In this document: positions 1-9,168 of the stretch, piece by piece
Numbering within the stretch: position 1 is the first letter of the stretch
Layout: each line of letters opens with the position of its first letter
DNA from: Synechococcus sp. SP2 MAG
GTDB taxonomy: Bacteria; Cyanobacteriota; Cyanobacteriia; PCC-6307; Cyanobiaceae
Direction: 5' to 3'
Assembly (NCBI GenBank): GCA_030756895.1
Contig: JAVBIX010000036.1
Location: forward strand, 3,223-67,222
Length of the DNA: 64,000 nucleotides
Made by a program: the position numbers and the translations under genes
The notes under the pieces: generated by a model
Seen by the model: the letters and a program-made list of their open reading frames with translations, nothing else
What the model was told of the DNA's origin: nothing
Database searches by the model: none

Positions 1-83
1 ACGAGCGCACTGAGAATCACTGGAGTGATCCAAGTGGTGCTTTTCAGCAAGTAGCCGGAGCAAAAACGCTGAGCCACAGTCAC
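1..83 (-). CDS. 5' end of an unidentified gene downstream of metG (partial)
   Basis: Just past the metG stop, the minus strand opens a reading frame with a GTG codon that overlaps the metG TGA (GTGA), and it stays open for 27 codons to the window edge. The visible N-terminus is short, with a basic start and a hydrophobic stretch (LLKSTTWITPVILSAL). This would fit a membrane-anchored or exported protein. The overlap suggests translational coupling to metG. Too little is present to name a family. Confidence 0.5.
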   Translation of the reverse strand, partial: MTVAQRFCSGYLLKSTTWITPVILSAL

Positions 84-1624
84 AGTGTTTCTTCGAGTTC
101 CAGTCGTTGCATCACAGGCTGAGGCTGCGGGAGGGGATGGCCTGATTCGAGGCCTCCCCATACCAGTTCTCCGGTCCAGAGCGTCGCATTTGAGGGTTGG
201 TTGAGTTGGCTCAGAATCCGCTCGCTCAAATCAGGAACGAGGGGTTTTAACAGCCATCCCACCAAGCGCGCGCTTTCTAAAACTCCGTATAAGTCCACTG
301 CAACTTCAGCGTCCTGACCACCCTTCTTCATTTTGCTCCAAGGAGCTTGGTCGTTGAGGTATCCGTTCGCTTGAATGGCAAGCTGAAGAATGGCCTCAGC
401 CGCTTTCTGAAAGGCCATGGAGGGCATGGCCTCGCGGACAGAGGTGATGGCTGTTTCGGCTGCTTGGCGTAACGCATGACCATCACTGTCTTCGGAGTCA
501 ACGATGGGTGTGGACTCGTTAAACCATTTACGAGACATCGAAGAGGTTCGGTTGAGTAAATTTCCAATGGTGTTGGCGAGATCATTGTTGACAAGATCAA
601 CAAAACGCTGTTGTTGGAAATCACCATCATCTCCAAATTGAATATCACGTAAGAGATACCAGCGAACGGCATCTGTGCCGCAACGATTCAAGAGCACCTC
701 TGGATCAAGAACATTGCCAATTGATTTGCCCATTTTTTGCCCTTCTCTGGTTAGAAACCCATGCCCGAATACTTTTCTGGGTAGAGGTAAACCCGCTGAC
801 ATCAACATTGCTGGCCAATACACAGCATGGAAGCGGAGGATGTCTTTACCAATCACATGTTGATTTGCAGGCCAGCCAACAGCGTTTAGGCGTTCAAGGT
901 CAATACTCCCCCCGTCATCTAAAAGAGCTGTGAGGTAGCCGAGTAGGGCATCGAACCAAACATAAAAGGTGTGGCCTTGATGCCCTGGTACAGGTAATCC
1001 CCACTCCACATTGACCCTTGAAATGGAAAAGTCGCGCAATCCGCCCGCTACAAAGTTTTGAATCTCTTTGCGCCGACTCGCTGGTGCAATGAAATCAGAT
1101 TGGTTGAGAAGGGCTTCAATTTTCTCCTGGAAGTGCGACAAACAAAAGAACAGGTTCTCCTCATCTCTCCATTCCAATGGTTTCTGGTGGATAGAACACG
1201 TTGGGTTGATCGCTTCGGCAGGATCATCTTTGAACTCCTCGCAGCCAACGCAATACCAACCGGTCTGACGGCCACTGCGGATATCGCCTGCTTCTTCACA
1301 GCGTTGAAAAAACTGTTGGACAAGCGGCAAATGGCGTGGTGACGTGGTGCGGACAAATCGATCGTGGCTGATGTCCCATTCGTTCCAGGCCTTTTCGTAG
1401 CTGGCAGTGACTCGATTGCAGTGATCGATGGGACTGATTCCCTGTGCAGCGGCTGTGCGTTGAATTTTTTGTCCGTGTTCGTCTACACCAGTCACAAACA
1501 CCACTTCATGACCTTCAAGTCTCTGAAACCGAGCCAGTGCATCACAGGCAACGGTGGTGTAAGTGCTTCCTAAATGAGGTTTGTCGTTGACGTAATAAAG
1601 AGGGGTCGTAAGGGTATAAATCAT
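80..1624 (-). CDS. metG: Methionyl-tRNA synthetase
   Basis: This enzyme charges tRNA-Met with methionine in the cytoplasm, using ATP. The 514-residue product starts MIYTLTTPLYYVNDKPHLGS, which contains the class I HIGH-like signature (HLGS). The catalytic-loop motif appears as KMGKS in EGQKMGKSIGNVLDP near residue 295. A CxxC...CxxH zinc-knuckle-like set (YCVGCEEF, then CSIH) sits in the connective insertion around residues 123-146. The length fits MetRS without the C-terminal dimerisation domain. The start is an ATG. The next gene overlaps its stop by a GTGA junction. About 0.6 kb without a confident gene lies upstream. Confidence 0.97.
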   Translation of the reverse strand: MIYTLTTPLYYVNDKPHLGSTYTTVACDALARFQRLEGHEVVFVTGVDEHGQKIQRTAAAQGISPIDHCNRVTASYEKAWNEWDISHDRFVRTTSPRHLPLVQQFFQRCEEAGDIRSGRQTGWYCVGCEEFKDDPAEAINPTCSIHQKPLEWRDEENLFFCLSHFQEKIEALLNQSDFIAPASRRKEIQNFVAGGLRDFSISRVNVEWGLPVPGHQGHTFYVWFDALLGYLTALLDDGGSIDLERLNAVGWPANQHVIGKDILRFHAVYWPAMLMSAGLPLPRKVFGHGFLTREGQKMGKSIGNVLDPEVLLNRCGTDAVRWYLLRDIQFGDDGDFQQQRFVDLVNNDLANTIGNLLNRTSSMSRKWFNESTPIVDSEDSDGHALRQAAETAITSVREAMPSMAFQKAAEAILQLAIQANGYLNDQAPWSKMKKGGQDAEVAVDLYGVLESARLVGWLLKPLVPDLSERILSQLNQPSNATLWTGELVWGGLESGHPLPQPQPVMQRLELEETL

Positions 1625-1660
1625 GGTCGTCTCGGGGTGATCCCCTTCCGGCCTTGGATC

Positions 1661-1870
1661 CTAACGACCTCCCTTCGCTTCGTCATGCCACTTTTCAACC
1701 TTGCGTTCGTGGATGAGGCCAGGTCGACTTGTCTGGCAGCGTTGCATCAGCTGGCTGAGCAGCTCAATGACGTCTGTCCTATCCAAGACTTTGCTTAAGA
1801 CCATTGCCGAGATCCGGATCTTGCTGACATCAAACGTCTGTTCGCGTCGGACCCCAATTGAGCGAAGCAA
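1661..1870 (-). CDS. Possible small hypothetical protein
   Basis: This 69-codon ORF begins with TTG; an internal ATG (MVLSKVLDRTDVIELLSQ) would give about 47 residues. The predicted peptide is helical and amphipathic in the middle, with a charged tail (HERKVEKWHDEAKGGR), a composition unlike a typical antisense shadow. It lies just upstream of metG on the same strand (36 nt gap), so it could be cotranscribed. No family was recognised, and it may not be a gene. Confidence 0.3.
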   Translation of the reverse strand: MLRSIGVRREQTFDVSKIRISAMVLSKVLDRTDVIELLSQLMQRCQTSRPGLIHERKVEKWHDEAKGGR

Positions 1871-1978
1871 TTCCTGAGGTCAGCGTTGGCGGTTGCTTTA
1901 ACTGATGGCCTGGGCCGAAGCGCTTGGCCTCAACAGCGAACTGATCAGCAGCTTGATTCCCTGCTCCATGTGGGGGAC

Positions 1979-2203
1979 TCAACCTTGAAGATCCATGGAT
2001 CCCCTGAAGCAATGGCTTGATGCTGTGGATCCTGGTGAAGAGAGGATTTTTCGTCCTTCATCGTTCACCTGATTCCTTCTCAGTGCCCGTTTGAGCGAGA
2101 CATCATTTTGTTTGGCCGCAAGCTGGTTCATAGTCCACCGATGTGCACAATCAATCCCTTGTACGAGCAGCTTGTAAAGCTGCGCCTTCGTTGCCTTGGC
2201 CAT
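1979..2203 (-). CDS. Possible small hypothetical protein
   Basis: A 74-residue ORF with an ATG start opens MAKATKAQLYKLLVQGIDCAHRW, after a purine-rich stretch (ctgaaag) that could serve as a weak ribosome-binding site. The N-terminal half looks protein-like and basic. The last third (SSPGSTASSHCFRGSMDLQG) looks like random read-through, so the gene may be truncated or decayed. No family was recognised. It is divergent from the FAD oxidoreductase at 2254. Confidence 0.3.
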   Translation of the reverse strand: MAKATKAQLYKLLVQGIDCAHRWTMNQLAAKQNDVSLKRALRRNQVNDEGRKILSSPGSTASSHCFRGSMDLQG

Positions 2204-2253
2204 CTTTCAGTGGATGAACAACTGAGGATCAGCTGTCGCGATACGGCTCAGCT

Positions 2254-4077
2254 ATGACCACGCAAACTTGCCATAGCCCAGTGCTGGTCTGGGGTGGCGG
2301 CACTGGAGGTGTTGCGGCCGCACTCCAGGCTGCTCGGTCCGGTGCTAACACGCTTTTACTGACTCCTGGTCGTTGGCTCGGTGGAATGGTCAGTACGGCA
2401 GGAGTGTGTTGTCCTGACGGCAATGAACTTGCCCCTTGGCAGACCGGCTTGTGGGGTGCCTTCCTCAGGGCTTTGTATCAAACCGAGCCAGATGGCCTCG
2501 ATCAGAACTGGGTGAGTTGCTTTGGTTATCGGCCAACGACAGCTGAGCGAATTCTTCAAAACTGGGTGCAGCTTCTCCCGAATCTTCAGTGGTGGGCAGA
2601 TTGTCAGCTGCTGGATGTGGAACGTTCTCGATCAGCGGTGCAAGCAGTGCTGATCCAACGCGCTGGCGATGTTCATCGCATTAGCTGCGACGTCGTGATC
2701 GATGGCAGTGATCGCGGAGATCTGTTGCCCTTGGCGCATGCACCCTTTCGTTTTGGTTGGGAGGCTCAGGAGTTATGGCAGGAGCCGAGCGCTCCTGGTG
2801 AGCAACGCCTTAAGACAGAAAGCTTTTTTCTTGAGCAGCCAGTGCAGTCCCCCACCTGGGTGGTGATGGGTCAGCTGAAAAGCGATCGACTTTTGGTTGA
2901 TCCGGCTTCAGGCTTGGATCCAGATGGCACACCGTTGTTGCCACATCCCTTTGAACAGGCCTGTGCAGCTTTTGGTTTGGAGCGCACCATCAGCTACGGC
3001 CGCTTGCCTGGGGGATTGGTGATGCTGAATTGGCCTTTGCATGGCAATGACTGGCATCGGGGACTGGAGCGAGCCTTCGTTGCGGATCCCAAGGCCGAGC
3101 AGGAACTGATGACTGAAATGCAAGCTCACAGCATGCATTTTGCGGATGAGCTTCAGCGCTGTAGTGCTGGTTGGTTAACGCGGGGCGAGGCGTTTCCCCA
3201 AGAGGCTGGAAGCCCAGCTCCCTGGTTGGCTGCGATGCCCTATTGGCGTGAGGGGCGGCGGATGATTGGGCTCCAGACGGTGATTGAACAGGATCTTCTG
3301 CCTCAAACGACCGGTCAATCGATCGCTGCGCTTCCCTTGAACGCCACCGGTGCGTTGGAATCGATTGCTGTTGGTAATTACGCCAACGACCATCACTATC
3401 CCGGATCTGATTGGCCGCTTGCCCCCAAAAGCTGTCGCTGGGGGGGGCGTTGGTCAGGGACTCCCTTTTGCATCCCTTATCAAGCGCTTGTGAGTGCTGA
3501 GTTGGATAATTTGCTGACCGCTGATAAGTGTTTCAGCACGAGTCATATGGCCAATGGGGCTACAAGACTGCAACCGCTAATTTTTAATGTGGGTCAGGCA
3601 GCTGGAGCAGCGGCGGCCCTGTCGATTCGGCACCGACGTCGATTAGCAGATCTGCCAGTACGTCTCATTCAAGAGCTCCTAATCGAGGAGCCCACGGCTC
3701 CCTCTGGAATCGTTCCGCTCTGGGACACAGCTTGGCATCATCCCAGTTGGCAAAAGCGACAGCGTGCCTGTCTTGACAACCCTGAGCTACTGGGCGCAGA
3801 TGGTTGTTGGCTCGGTCAAGAAGAGCAGGTTTCGATGGCGCCTCCTCCCCAGCCTCAACAGGCCGTTTGGTCGGGAACACTGGTGCCTGATCACAACGGT
3901 GGATACGAACTCGAACTGGTGAGCGGCCGTCGTTGGCCCTTGATCACCTTGGAGCCCGAGCTCAGCGATTGGCTGGCGAATCAGGAGCGCCCCCAGGCCA
4001 TTGAATTACTTGCAGTCGCTAATGCTTGGGGCCCCTGGTTACGGGGCATCAGCCTGCATGGCTCCAGGGGAATTTAA
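2254..4077 (+). CDS. FAD-dependent oxidoreductase (FAD_oxidored-like)
   Basis: The 607-residue protein has an N-terminal Rossmann dinucleotide-binding segment (VLVWGGGTGGVAAALQAARSG, residues 10-30), followed by LGGMVSTAGVCCPDGNELAPW, typical of the FAD-dependent oxidoreductase family with a GGM motif. A later ATRLQPLIFNVGQAAGAAAALS segment (around residue 435) resembles the second FAD-contacting region of the same family. The substrate is unknown. No signal peptide is evident. It overlaps the convergent RNB gene by 4 nt at its stop. Confidence 0.8.
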   Translation: MTTQTCHSPVLVWGGGTGGVAAALQAARSGANTLLLTPGRWLGGMVSTAGVCCPDGNELAPWQTGLWGAFLRALYQTEPDGLDQNWVSCFGYRPTTAERILQNWVQLLPNLQWWADCQLLDVERSRSAVQAVLIQRAGDVHRISCDVVIDGSDRGDLLPLAHAPFRFGWEAQELWQEPSAPGEQRLKTESFFLEQPVQSPTWVVMGQLKSDRLLVDPASGLDPDGTPLLPHPFEQACAAFGLERTISYGRLPGGLVMLNWPLHGNDWHRGLERAFVADPKAEQELMTEMQAHSMHFADELQRCSAGWLTRGEAFPQEAGSPAPWLAAMPYWREGRRMIGLQTVIEQDLLPQTTGQSIAALPLNATGALESIAVGNYANDHHYPGSDWPLAPKSCRWGGRWSGTPFCIPYQALVSAELDNLLTADKCFSTSHMANGATRLQPLIFNVGQAAGAAAALSIRHRRRLADLPVRLIQELLIEEPTAPSGIVPLWDTAWHHPSWQKRQRACLDNPELLGADGCWLGQEEQVSMAPPPQPQQAVWSGTLVPDHNGGYELELVSGRRWPLITLEPELSDWLANQERPQAIELLAVANAWGPWLRGISLHGSRGI

Positions 4078-6176
4078 TGAGCTGAAGCCACCAGCCTGAG
4101 TTGATCACGCACCGAGTCAACATGCTGCACGTTGATCAACAGGCCCTCGCCTGGTTCTGAATCTCTAGGGCATTCAGCGGCAACGTCCATGGCGAGGTCG
4201 TCAATTCGCACCAGTCCAAGCTGATCCTGAGGCCGCAACCAACGCAAGAACTGAGCAGCCCACTGCTCCTTGCGATGGTGTTCAAACCAAACTTGCTGCC
4301 AGTGTCGTTGATCTTCTCGGGAAATACCAATGCCTTCTCGCACTGCTGCATCAAAGTCACTCAAGAGAGCTTGCAGTGCATCACGGTCGAGCGGAACTTC
4401 GCCACTGTTTTCTTGACTGAGTTGGGCTTGGAATTGCCGCTGAACAACGAGATCGCCATAGCGGCGAATGGGGGATGTGGCTTGGGCATAGGAGGCAAGT
4501 CCCAAGCTGAAGTGTGCGGCAGGTTGGGTTCCCATCAATCCGCGACTAAGACAGCGCTTAATGGCGGCGAATCGTACGGCTCCATCTGGCAGTGCTTCCA
4601 ATTCAGAGCTGGGGGGGAGGTCAGCCGGAAGCTGGCTACGGAACGGCAAAGCCAGGTCATGCACTTCCGCAATTCGGGCCACCACGGCACCCGCCAAAAT
4701 CATCGCTTCAGCCACCATTTGCCTTGACCTACCAGGTTCACTGACCTCCAGAGATGGCTGACCATCTCGACAACGAATCCGGCCTTCTGGAAGGTCCATG
4801 AGAAGGGCCCCATTGCGAACTCGGCAGTCACGCCTTCGGCTGAGAAGCGCATCTAATTCTGCTAAGTCGGTGTCTTCTGGGGGTGCCAATTCGATCAACT
4901 CGTCGGCGTCTTCGTAGCTGAGTCGATAGGTGGGTTGCACCCAGCTGCGTTGGATACCGTGATCTCCGATTTCACCGTCGCTTGTGAGCTCAGCCCAGAT
5001 GCTCCAGGCAGCAGTTCGCATCCGTGCTCGCAAACTGAAAGGCCCCGTCGATAAGCAATCTGGAAACATAGGCAGATTGCCTTTCGCTAAGTAGAGGCTG
5101 CTACCGCGACGTCGGGCTTCGAGGTCGAGGGCTGAGTCTTGATCAATTAATCGCCCAGGGTCAGCGATGTGAATCCAGAGTCTTTGCGTGCCATCCTCGC
5201 GACGTTCCAGCGCGATCCCGTCATCAATATCTCGCGTGTCTTCATCGTCGATCGTGACGCAGCGCTGCTGGCAAAGATCGATGCGCTCGGAGTCACCGGG
5301 GCGTTCGCTCGTGTTGAGCTCCACTAAGCGTTCAGCTTCCTCGAGCAGAGCAGGGCTAAATCCTGATGACCAGGTTGTGCCGGCCATCGATGCCAGTTGA
5401 TGCGGGTCCCAAAGGCCGAGATCCACCAAAAGAAGGCGAAGGTCTGCCCGGTCTTGATCAAGACGTAGACCCACCAGGCTTTGCTGAACCACCCGGTCAA
5501 GTTGTGCGAATTCGAGGGACCCTGAAACCACTTCCTTGAGCTGTTCGAGTCTGTCGCCAAGAGCTGGGGGAAGGCTTTGCAGATCAAGCTGTTGTCGGGC
5601 GCTCAGCAGTTTTTTCCACCTCTGTTCTATTTGCTGTTCAAGAGCTTTGAGCCGCTGTTGTCGGCGTAGCGGTTTGAGTTCGGCTGCCGAACGAGCTTTG
5701 ATTTGATCCTGCTTGTAACGGAACCAAAGTTGGGGGCCCATCAAGGCCAACCAACACAGAGCTAATTGGCTTGGATTGGTACCTCCACAGACGAGATCAC
5801 TAAAAAAGTCAATCTCAATGGTCTCATCTGATTCCAGAAGCAAGAGCCATGCCGCGCCCCAACTGCGACGATCGAGACAAGAAAGATGGAGTTGCTCGGC
5901 TTTGAGATGCCATGGAGAAGCCCCCAGCCCATCGGGAAGCTCAGCTCCAGATGGCAGGGGGCAAATGAGATCCAATTGCCGCTGGGGTAATACAACGGAT
6001 TTGCGATCAAATCCAAGCTTCAAGCGCGCTTTGCTGCCTTGAAGAGATTCGACGACAGCGAGTTGGTTCCCCTTCGACTCTTGGACGCCGACAAGATCTC
6101 CTGGTTGGAGAGAGGACGAAGCCAGTGGATCAGCCTTCTGGGTTAACGAAGGGAAGCAACGCCACAATGCGTGCAC
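4074..6176 (-). CDS. Ribonuclease II/R family exoribonuclease (RNB domain)
   Basis: This is a 3'-5' exoribonuclease of the RNase II/R family, 700 residues long. The catalytic RNB core is recognisable around residues 305-345, with clustered aspartates ([16 protein letters not shown]) that coordinate Mg2+. Further conserved segments are [28 protein letters not shown] and [14 protein letters not shown]. The N-terminus contains a CSD/KOW-like segment ([20 protein letters not shown]). The GTG start lies inside rpsR, giving a 47-nt overlap; a TTG three codons downstream is an alternative. It follows rpmG-rpsR on the same strand, so it is probably cotranscribed and may be translationally coupled. 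Whether it acts as RNase II or RNase R cannot be decided here. Confidence 0.93.
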   Translation of the reverse strand: MHALWRCFPSLTQKADPLASSSLQPGDLVGVQESKGNQLAVVESLQGSKARLKLGFDRKSVVLPQRQLDLICPLPSGAELPDGLGASPWHLKAEQLHLSCLDRRSWGAAWLLLLESDETIEIDFFSDLVCGGTNPSQLALCWLALMGPQLWFRYKQDQIKARSAAELKPLRRQQRLKALEQQIEQRWKKLLSARQQLDLQSLPPALGDRLEQLKEVVSGSLEFAQLDRVVQQSLVGLRLDQDRADLRLLLVDLGLWDPHQLASMAGTTWSSGFSPALLEEAERLVELNTSERPGDSERIDLCQQRCVTIDDEDTRDIDDGIALERREDGTQRLWIHIADPGRLIDQDSALDLEARRRGSSLYLAKGNLPMFPDCLSTGPFSLRARMRTAAWSIWAELTSDGEIGDHGIQRSWVQPTYRLSYEDADELIELAPPEDTDLAELDALLSRRRDCRVRNGALLMDLPEGRIRCRDGQPSLEVSEPGRSRQMVAEAMILAGAVVARIAEVHDLALPFRSQLPADLPPSSELEALPDGAVRFAAIKRCLSRGLMGTQPAAHFSLGLASYAQATSPIRRYGDLVVQRQFQAQLSQENSGEVPLDRDALQALLSDFDAAVREGIGISREDQRHWQQVWFEHHRKEQWAAQFLRWLRPQDQLGLVRIDDLAMDVAAECPRDSEPGEGLLINVQHVDSVRDQLRLVASAH

Positions 6177-6351
6177 GCTTTACAGCATTGGTCAGATCGC
6201 GCTGCTGCCTGGCAGTCAGCCCGGTTAAGCGACGAGGAAGAATCTTTCCTCGTTCGGTAATGAATTTCTTAAGTAGATCCACATCTTTGTAGTCAATGGG
6301 ATCTCCAGGTTTGATCGGAGAAAGACGCTTCTTAAAAAAGGAACTAGACAT
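6130..6351 (-). CDS. rpsR: 30S ribosomal protein S18
   Basis: The 73-residue basic protein has the S18 core: [27 protein letters not shown] and [21 protein letters not shown]. It is a primary component of the small-subunit platform. Length and sequence match the family over its whole extent. It lies 38 nt downstream of rpmG, and its 3' end overlaps the start of the RNase II/R gene, forming an rpmG-rpsR-rnb cluster common in cyanobacteria. Confidence 0.98.
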   Translation of the reverse strand: MSSSFFKKRLSPIKPGDPIDYKDVDLLKKFITERGKILPRRLTGLTARQQRDLTNAVKRARIVALLPFVNPEG

Positions 6352-6389
6352 AACTCAGGAAAGCTGTTGAACGATGGACACCTGCAAAA

Positions 6390-6590
6390 TCACTTGATTT
6401 CCTTGTGGAGAGTCATTTTGTTGAGCTGGGGACAGAATTTCATGATCTCCAGCCGCTCAGTGGTGTTCCGTCGGTTCTTCTCCGTCGTGTATCTCGACAC
6501 GCCGGGAGAACGCTTTTCGGAGGCGGAGGCGGACCGGCATTCAGTGCACTCGAGAGTGATCACGATCCGGACGCCCTTGTTTTTAGCCAT
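6390..6590 (-). CDS. rpmG: 50S ribosomal protein L33
   Basis: The 66-residue protein begins [20 protein letters not shown] and contains the L33 signature through [21 protein letters not shown]. The CxxC/C pattern seen here belongs to the zinc-ribbon form, with TEC...FCP. The ORF track extends it 23 codons upstream, but the ATG at 6590 matches the family start. It is the first gene of the rpmG-rpsR-RNase cluster and is divergent from pheT, leaving about 125 bp for promoters. Confidence 0.97.
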   Translation of the reverse strand: MAKNKGVRIVITLECTECRSASASEKRSPGVSRYTTEKNRRNTTERLEIMKFCPQLNKMTLHKEIK

Positions 6591-6717
6591 AAAGGACGTT
6601 GCGCCGCAAAAGCGATGCGTAGTAACAAACAACGACTTTACATCTTCAGCTGACACCACAACAGTTTTGAAGATTGCTCGGAGCTTCGTAGGATCAATAT
6701 CCGATTGAATCGTTGAC

Positions 6718-9168
6718 GTGCGGGTCTCCCTTTCCTGGTTGCAGGATCTCGTCCAGGTAAATGAAGCCGCTGATCAACTCGGCGAACGCCTATCCATGGC
6801 TGGATTTGAGGTGGAGGAGATCGATGATTTAAGTCGATTGGCCCAAGGCGTTGTGGTGGGCCATGTTCTGGAGCGCGACAAACATCCCAATGCCGACAAG
6901 CTCAGTGTCTGTGTTGTGGATATTGGGGCGGAGGAGACGGTTCAGATTGTTTGTGGTGCCAGCAATGTGCGGGCAGGCATTCATGTTCCAGTGGCCACCA
7001 TTGGTGCTGTTCTTCCTGCGGTCAATCTCACGATTAAGGCTGGTGAGCTGCGTGGAGTGGCGAGTCAGGGAATGATTTGTTCGCTCGCCGAGCTCGGACA
7101 ACCCACCGACGTTGACGGCATTGCTGTCTTGGACGATTTACTTGAAAGCCCTCCGGCACCTGGTACGTCAGTGGCGTCTTGCCTTGGTTTAGATGACACT
7201 GTTTTGGAATTGGCGATCACCGCGAATCGGCCAGATGGTCTGTCGATGACAGGAATTGCAAGGGAAGTGGCGGCACTGACAGGTGCCGCTCTGCAGTTGC
7301 CTAAGCCATTGGCTCCACAGTCGTCAGCTGACTTGAACCCCTCAGCTGAACATGCTGCCGCCATGAAGGAGGGGGGTGTGTATGCCTTGACAGAAGTGAG
7401 TGGTCTTGATGGCGGGAAAAATGCTCCTGCCTGGCTCCAGCAGAGACTTCTCCGGGCCGGTGTGAAACCTGTTAATGCGATTGTTGACATCACCAATTTG
7501 GTGATGTTGGAACAAGGTCAACCTCTCCATGCCTTTGACCTTGATGCCTTGGAACGGCTGTGTGGCAGCGATCTAAAACCCTCTGATTTTGGACTCAGGC
7601 AGGGACGGGGGAAGGAACCCTTTACGGGATTAGATGGCCGCACCATCGAGGTTGATGAACGCGTTCAGTTGGTCACCTGTCGTGATCGACCGGTCGCAAT
7701 TGCGGGAGTGATCGGTAGTGCTGAGAGCGGAGTGACGGCCACAACAACCAAAATCTGGCTGGAATCAGCTCTCTTCACTCCCGCCTCGATTCGCAGCAGC
7801 AGTCGTGCAACAGGACTGCGCACGGATGCCAGTTCTCGTTATGAGAAGGGTTTACCGCGTCAGATCACCTTGCCTGCAGCGGGTCGTGCGCTCGAACTGA
7901 TGGCACAACTGCTTGGAGGTGTGGCAGGCCGAAGTTGGCAGTGCTGTGCCGAGGAAGGCCCGGAACCCGTCGTGACTCTGCGCCGTCATGCTCTTCATCA
8001 ACTTCTTGGTCCTTTGGCTTCTGAAGGACAAGAAGGATCCGATGTGAGTGATCAGCAGGTTGAGGAGTGTCTTTCCGCACTCGGCTGCCAACTCAACGCC
8101 TCCGATGACGGCTGGATGGTGGTGGTGCCCCCCTCCCGTCGGATGGATCTTCTTCGGGAAGTAGATCTGATCGAGGAGGTGGCGCGTCTTGTGGGATTTG
8201 ACTGTTTTGGTGCTCATTTGCCGGACCCCCTGGCTCCTGGTGGTCTCACGGATATGCAGCAGGCGGAGCGTCGGTTGCGCCGTCGCCTTTGCAGTGCGGG
8301 CCTCCAAGAGATCACCTGCTTATCCCTCACTGGCGCCGATGCGGATGATCCCAATCGCATTCCAATTAGCAACCCACTCCTGGCGGAGACCAGCCATCTC
8401 AGAACGACGCTCTGGCAGGAGCATCTTCAGGTCTGCCAACGCAACCTGCAGGCCTCTCAGCCCGGTTGTTGGCTGTTTGAAATTGGCAACGTTTTTCATC
8501 CACAGGACCGAGAGATTGTGCAATCAGCCCGTCTTGGCGGGGTGATTTGCGGAGAACGGCGTGTGTCTCGCTGGGCCACCAGCGGCAAGGCATTCGTGCC
8601 TGATTACTTCATGGCTCGTGGAGCACTCGCCACTGTCTTGAATTCCTTGGGCCTTGAAACCCAAGACCGGCCATTAGCTGACGATCCGCGTCTTCATCCC
8701 GGACGTGCAGCAGCAGTGGTTGTGGAAGGCCGAACCCTTGGTTGCTTTGGTCAGCTCCATCCCATGTTGTGTGCTCAGTACGAGCTTCCCGACGCCACCT
8801 ACCTGTTTGATCTTGATCTTCAGCGGCTGCTGGAAGCGGTGACGCGTCGCAATCGCTGGGTGCCTTCCTTCAAATCGTTCTCAACACTTCCAGCGATGGA
8901 GAGGGATCTTGCGATGCTTGTGCCGAAGACATTGCCCGCTGCCGACTTGATGCAGGCCATTCGTAAAGCTGGCAAGCCACTTCTAGAAAGTGTTGAGTTG
9001 ATCGATCGATTTGAAGGAGGTCAACTTCTTGATGATCAATGCAGCCAGGCCTTCCGACTTCGCTATCGCGGCAAAGACAGCACGCTTACAGATGAGCAAC
9101 TTCAGCCAGTGCAAGAGAAGGTTCGACAGGCTTTGGTTCAACAATTCAAGGTTGAACTTCGCAGTTGA
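6718..9168 (+). CDS. pheT: Phenylalanyl-tRNA synthetase beta subunit
   Basis: This is the beta chain of the alpha2-beta2 enzyme that charges tRNA-Phe. The 816-residue product begins with GTG ([14 protein letters not shown]). The tRNA-binding OB domain follows ([15 protein letters not shown], about residues 55-70). The B3/B4 editing domain comes next ([23 protein letters not shown]), then the catalytic-like B5-B7 region. The C-terminal FDX-ACB domain contains [13 protein letters not shown]. The length is normal. The alpha subunit gene is not nearby, as is often the case in cyanobacteria. Its 3' end overlaps the convergent methyltransferase gene by 23 nt. Confidence 0.97.
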   Translation: MRVSLSWLQDLVQVNEAADQLGERLSMAGFEVEEIDDLSRLAQGVVVGHVLERDKHPNADKLSVCVVDIGAEETVQIVCGASNVRAGIHVPVATIGAVLPAVNLTIKAGELRGVASQGMICSLAELGQPTDVDGIAVLDDLLESPPAPGTSVASCLGLDDTVLELAITANRPDGLSMTGIAREVAALTGAALQLPKPLAPQSSADLNPSAEHAAAMKEGGVYALTEVSGLDGGKNAPAWLQQRLLRAGVKPVNAIVDITNLVMLEQGQPLHAFDLDALERLCGSDLKPSDFGLRQGRGKEPFTGLDGRTIEVDERVQLVTCRDRPVAIAGVIGSAESGVTATTTKIWLESALFTPASIRSSSRATGLRTDASSRYEKGLPRQITLPAAGRALELMAQLLGGVAGRSWQCCAEEGPEPVVTLRRHALHQLLGPLASEGQEGSDVSDQQVEECLSALGCQLNASDDGWMVVVPPSRRMDLLREVDLIEEVARLVGFDCFGAHLPDPLAPGGLTDMQQAERRLRRRLCSAGLQEITCLSLTGADADDPNRIPISNPLLAETSHLRTTLWQEHLQVCQRNLQASQPGCWLFEIGNVFHPQDREIVQSARLGGVICGERRVSRWATSGKAFVPDYFMARGALATVLNSLGLETQDRPLADDPRLHPGRAAAVVVEGRTLGCFGQLHPMLCAQYELPDATYLFDLDLQRLLEAVTRRNRWVPSFKSFSTLPAMERDLAMLVPKTLPAADLMQAIRKAGKPLLESVELIDRFEGGQLLDDQCSQAFRLRYRGKDSTLTDEQLQPVQEKVRQALVQQFKVELRS

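Larger units (their letters stand above)
1625..2253. other. Gene-poor interval between metG and the FAD oxidoreductase
   Basis: About 630 bp separate the two divergent genes. No RNA gene or clear terminator was recognised. Two short minus-strand ORFs (1661-1870 and 1979-2203) are listed separately as weak candidates. A short plus-strand reading (MDPLKQWLDAVDPGEERIFR) also starts near 1996 and ends after about 25 codons. The interval may hold the metG promoter and small or decayed genes. Confidence 0.5.

Noticed and set aside
4275-4727. 150-residue plus-strand ORF
   Set aside because: It lies fully antisense to the RNase II/R gene and has no protein-like composition or motif.
7852-8307. 151-residue minus-strand ORF
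   Set aside because: It is an antisense shadow of pheT with many unlikely residues (HHHH, TGGG runs).
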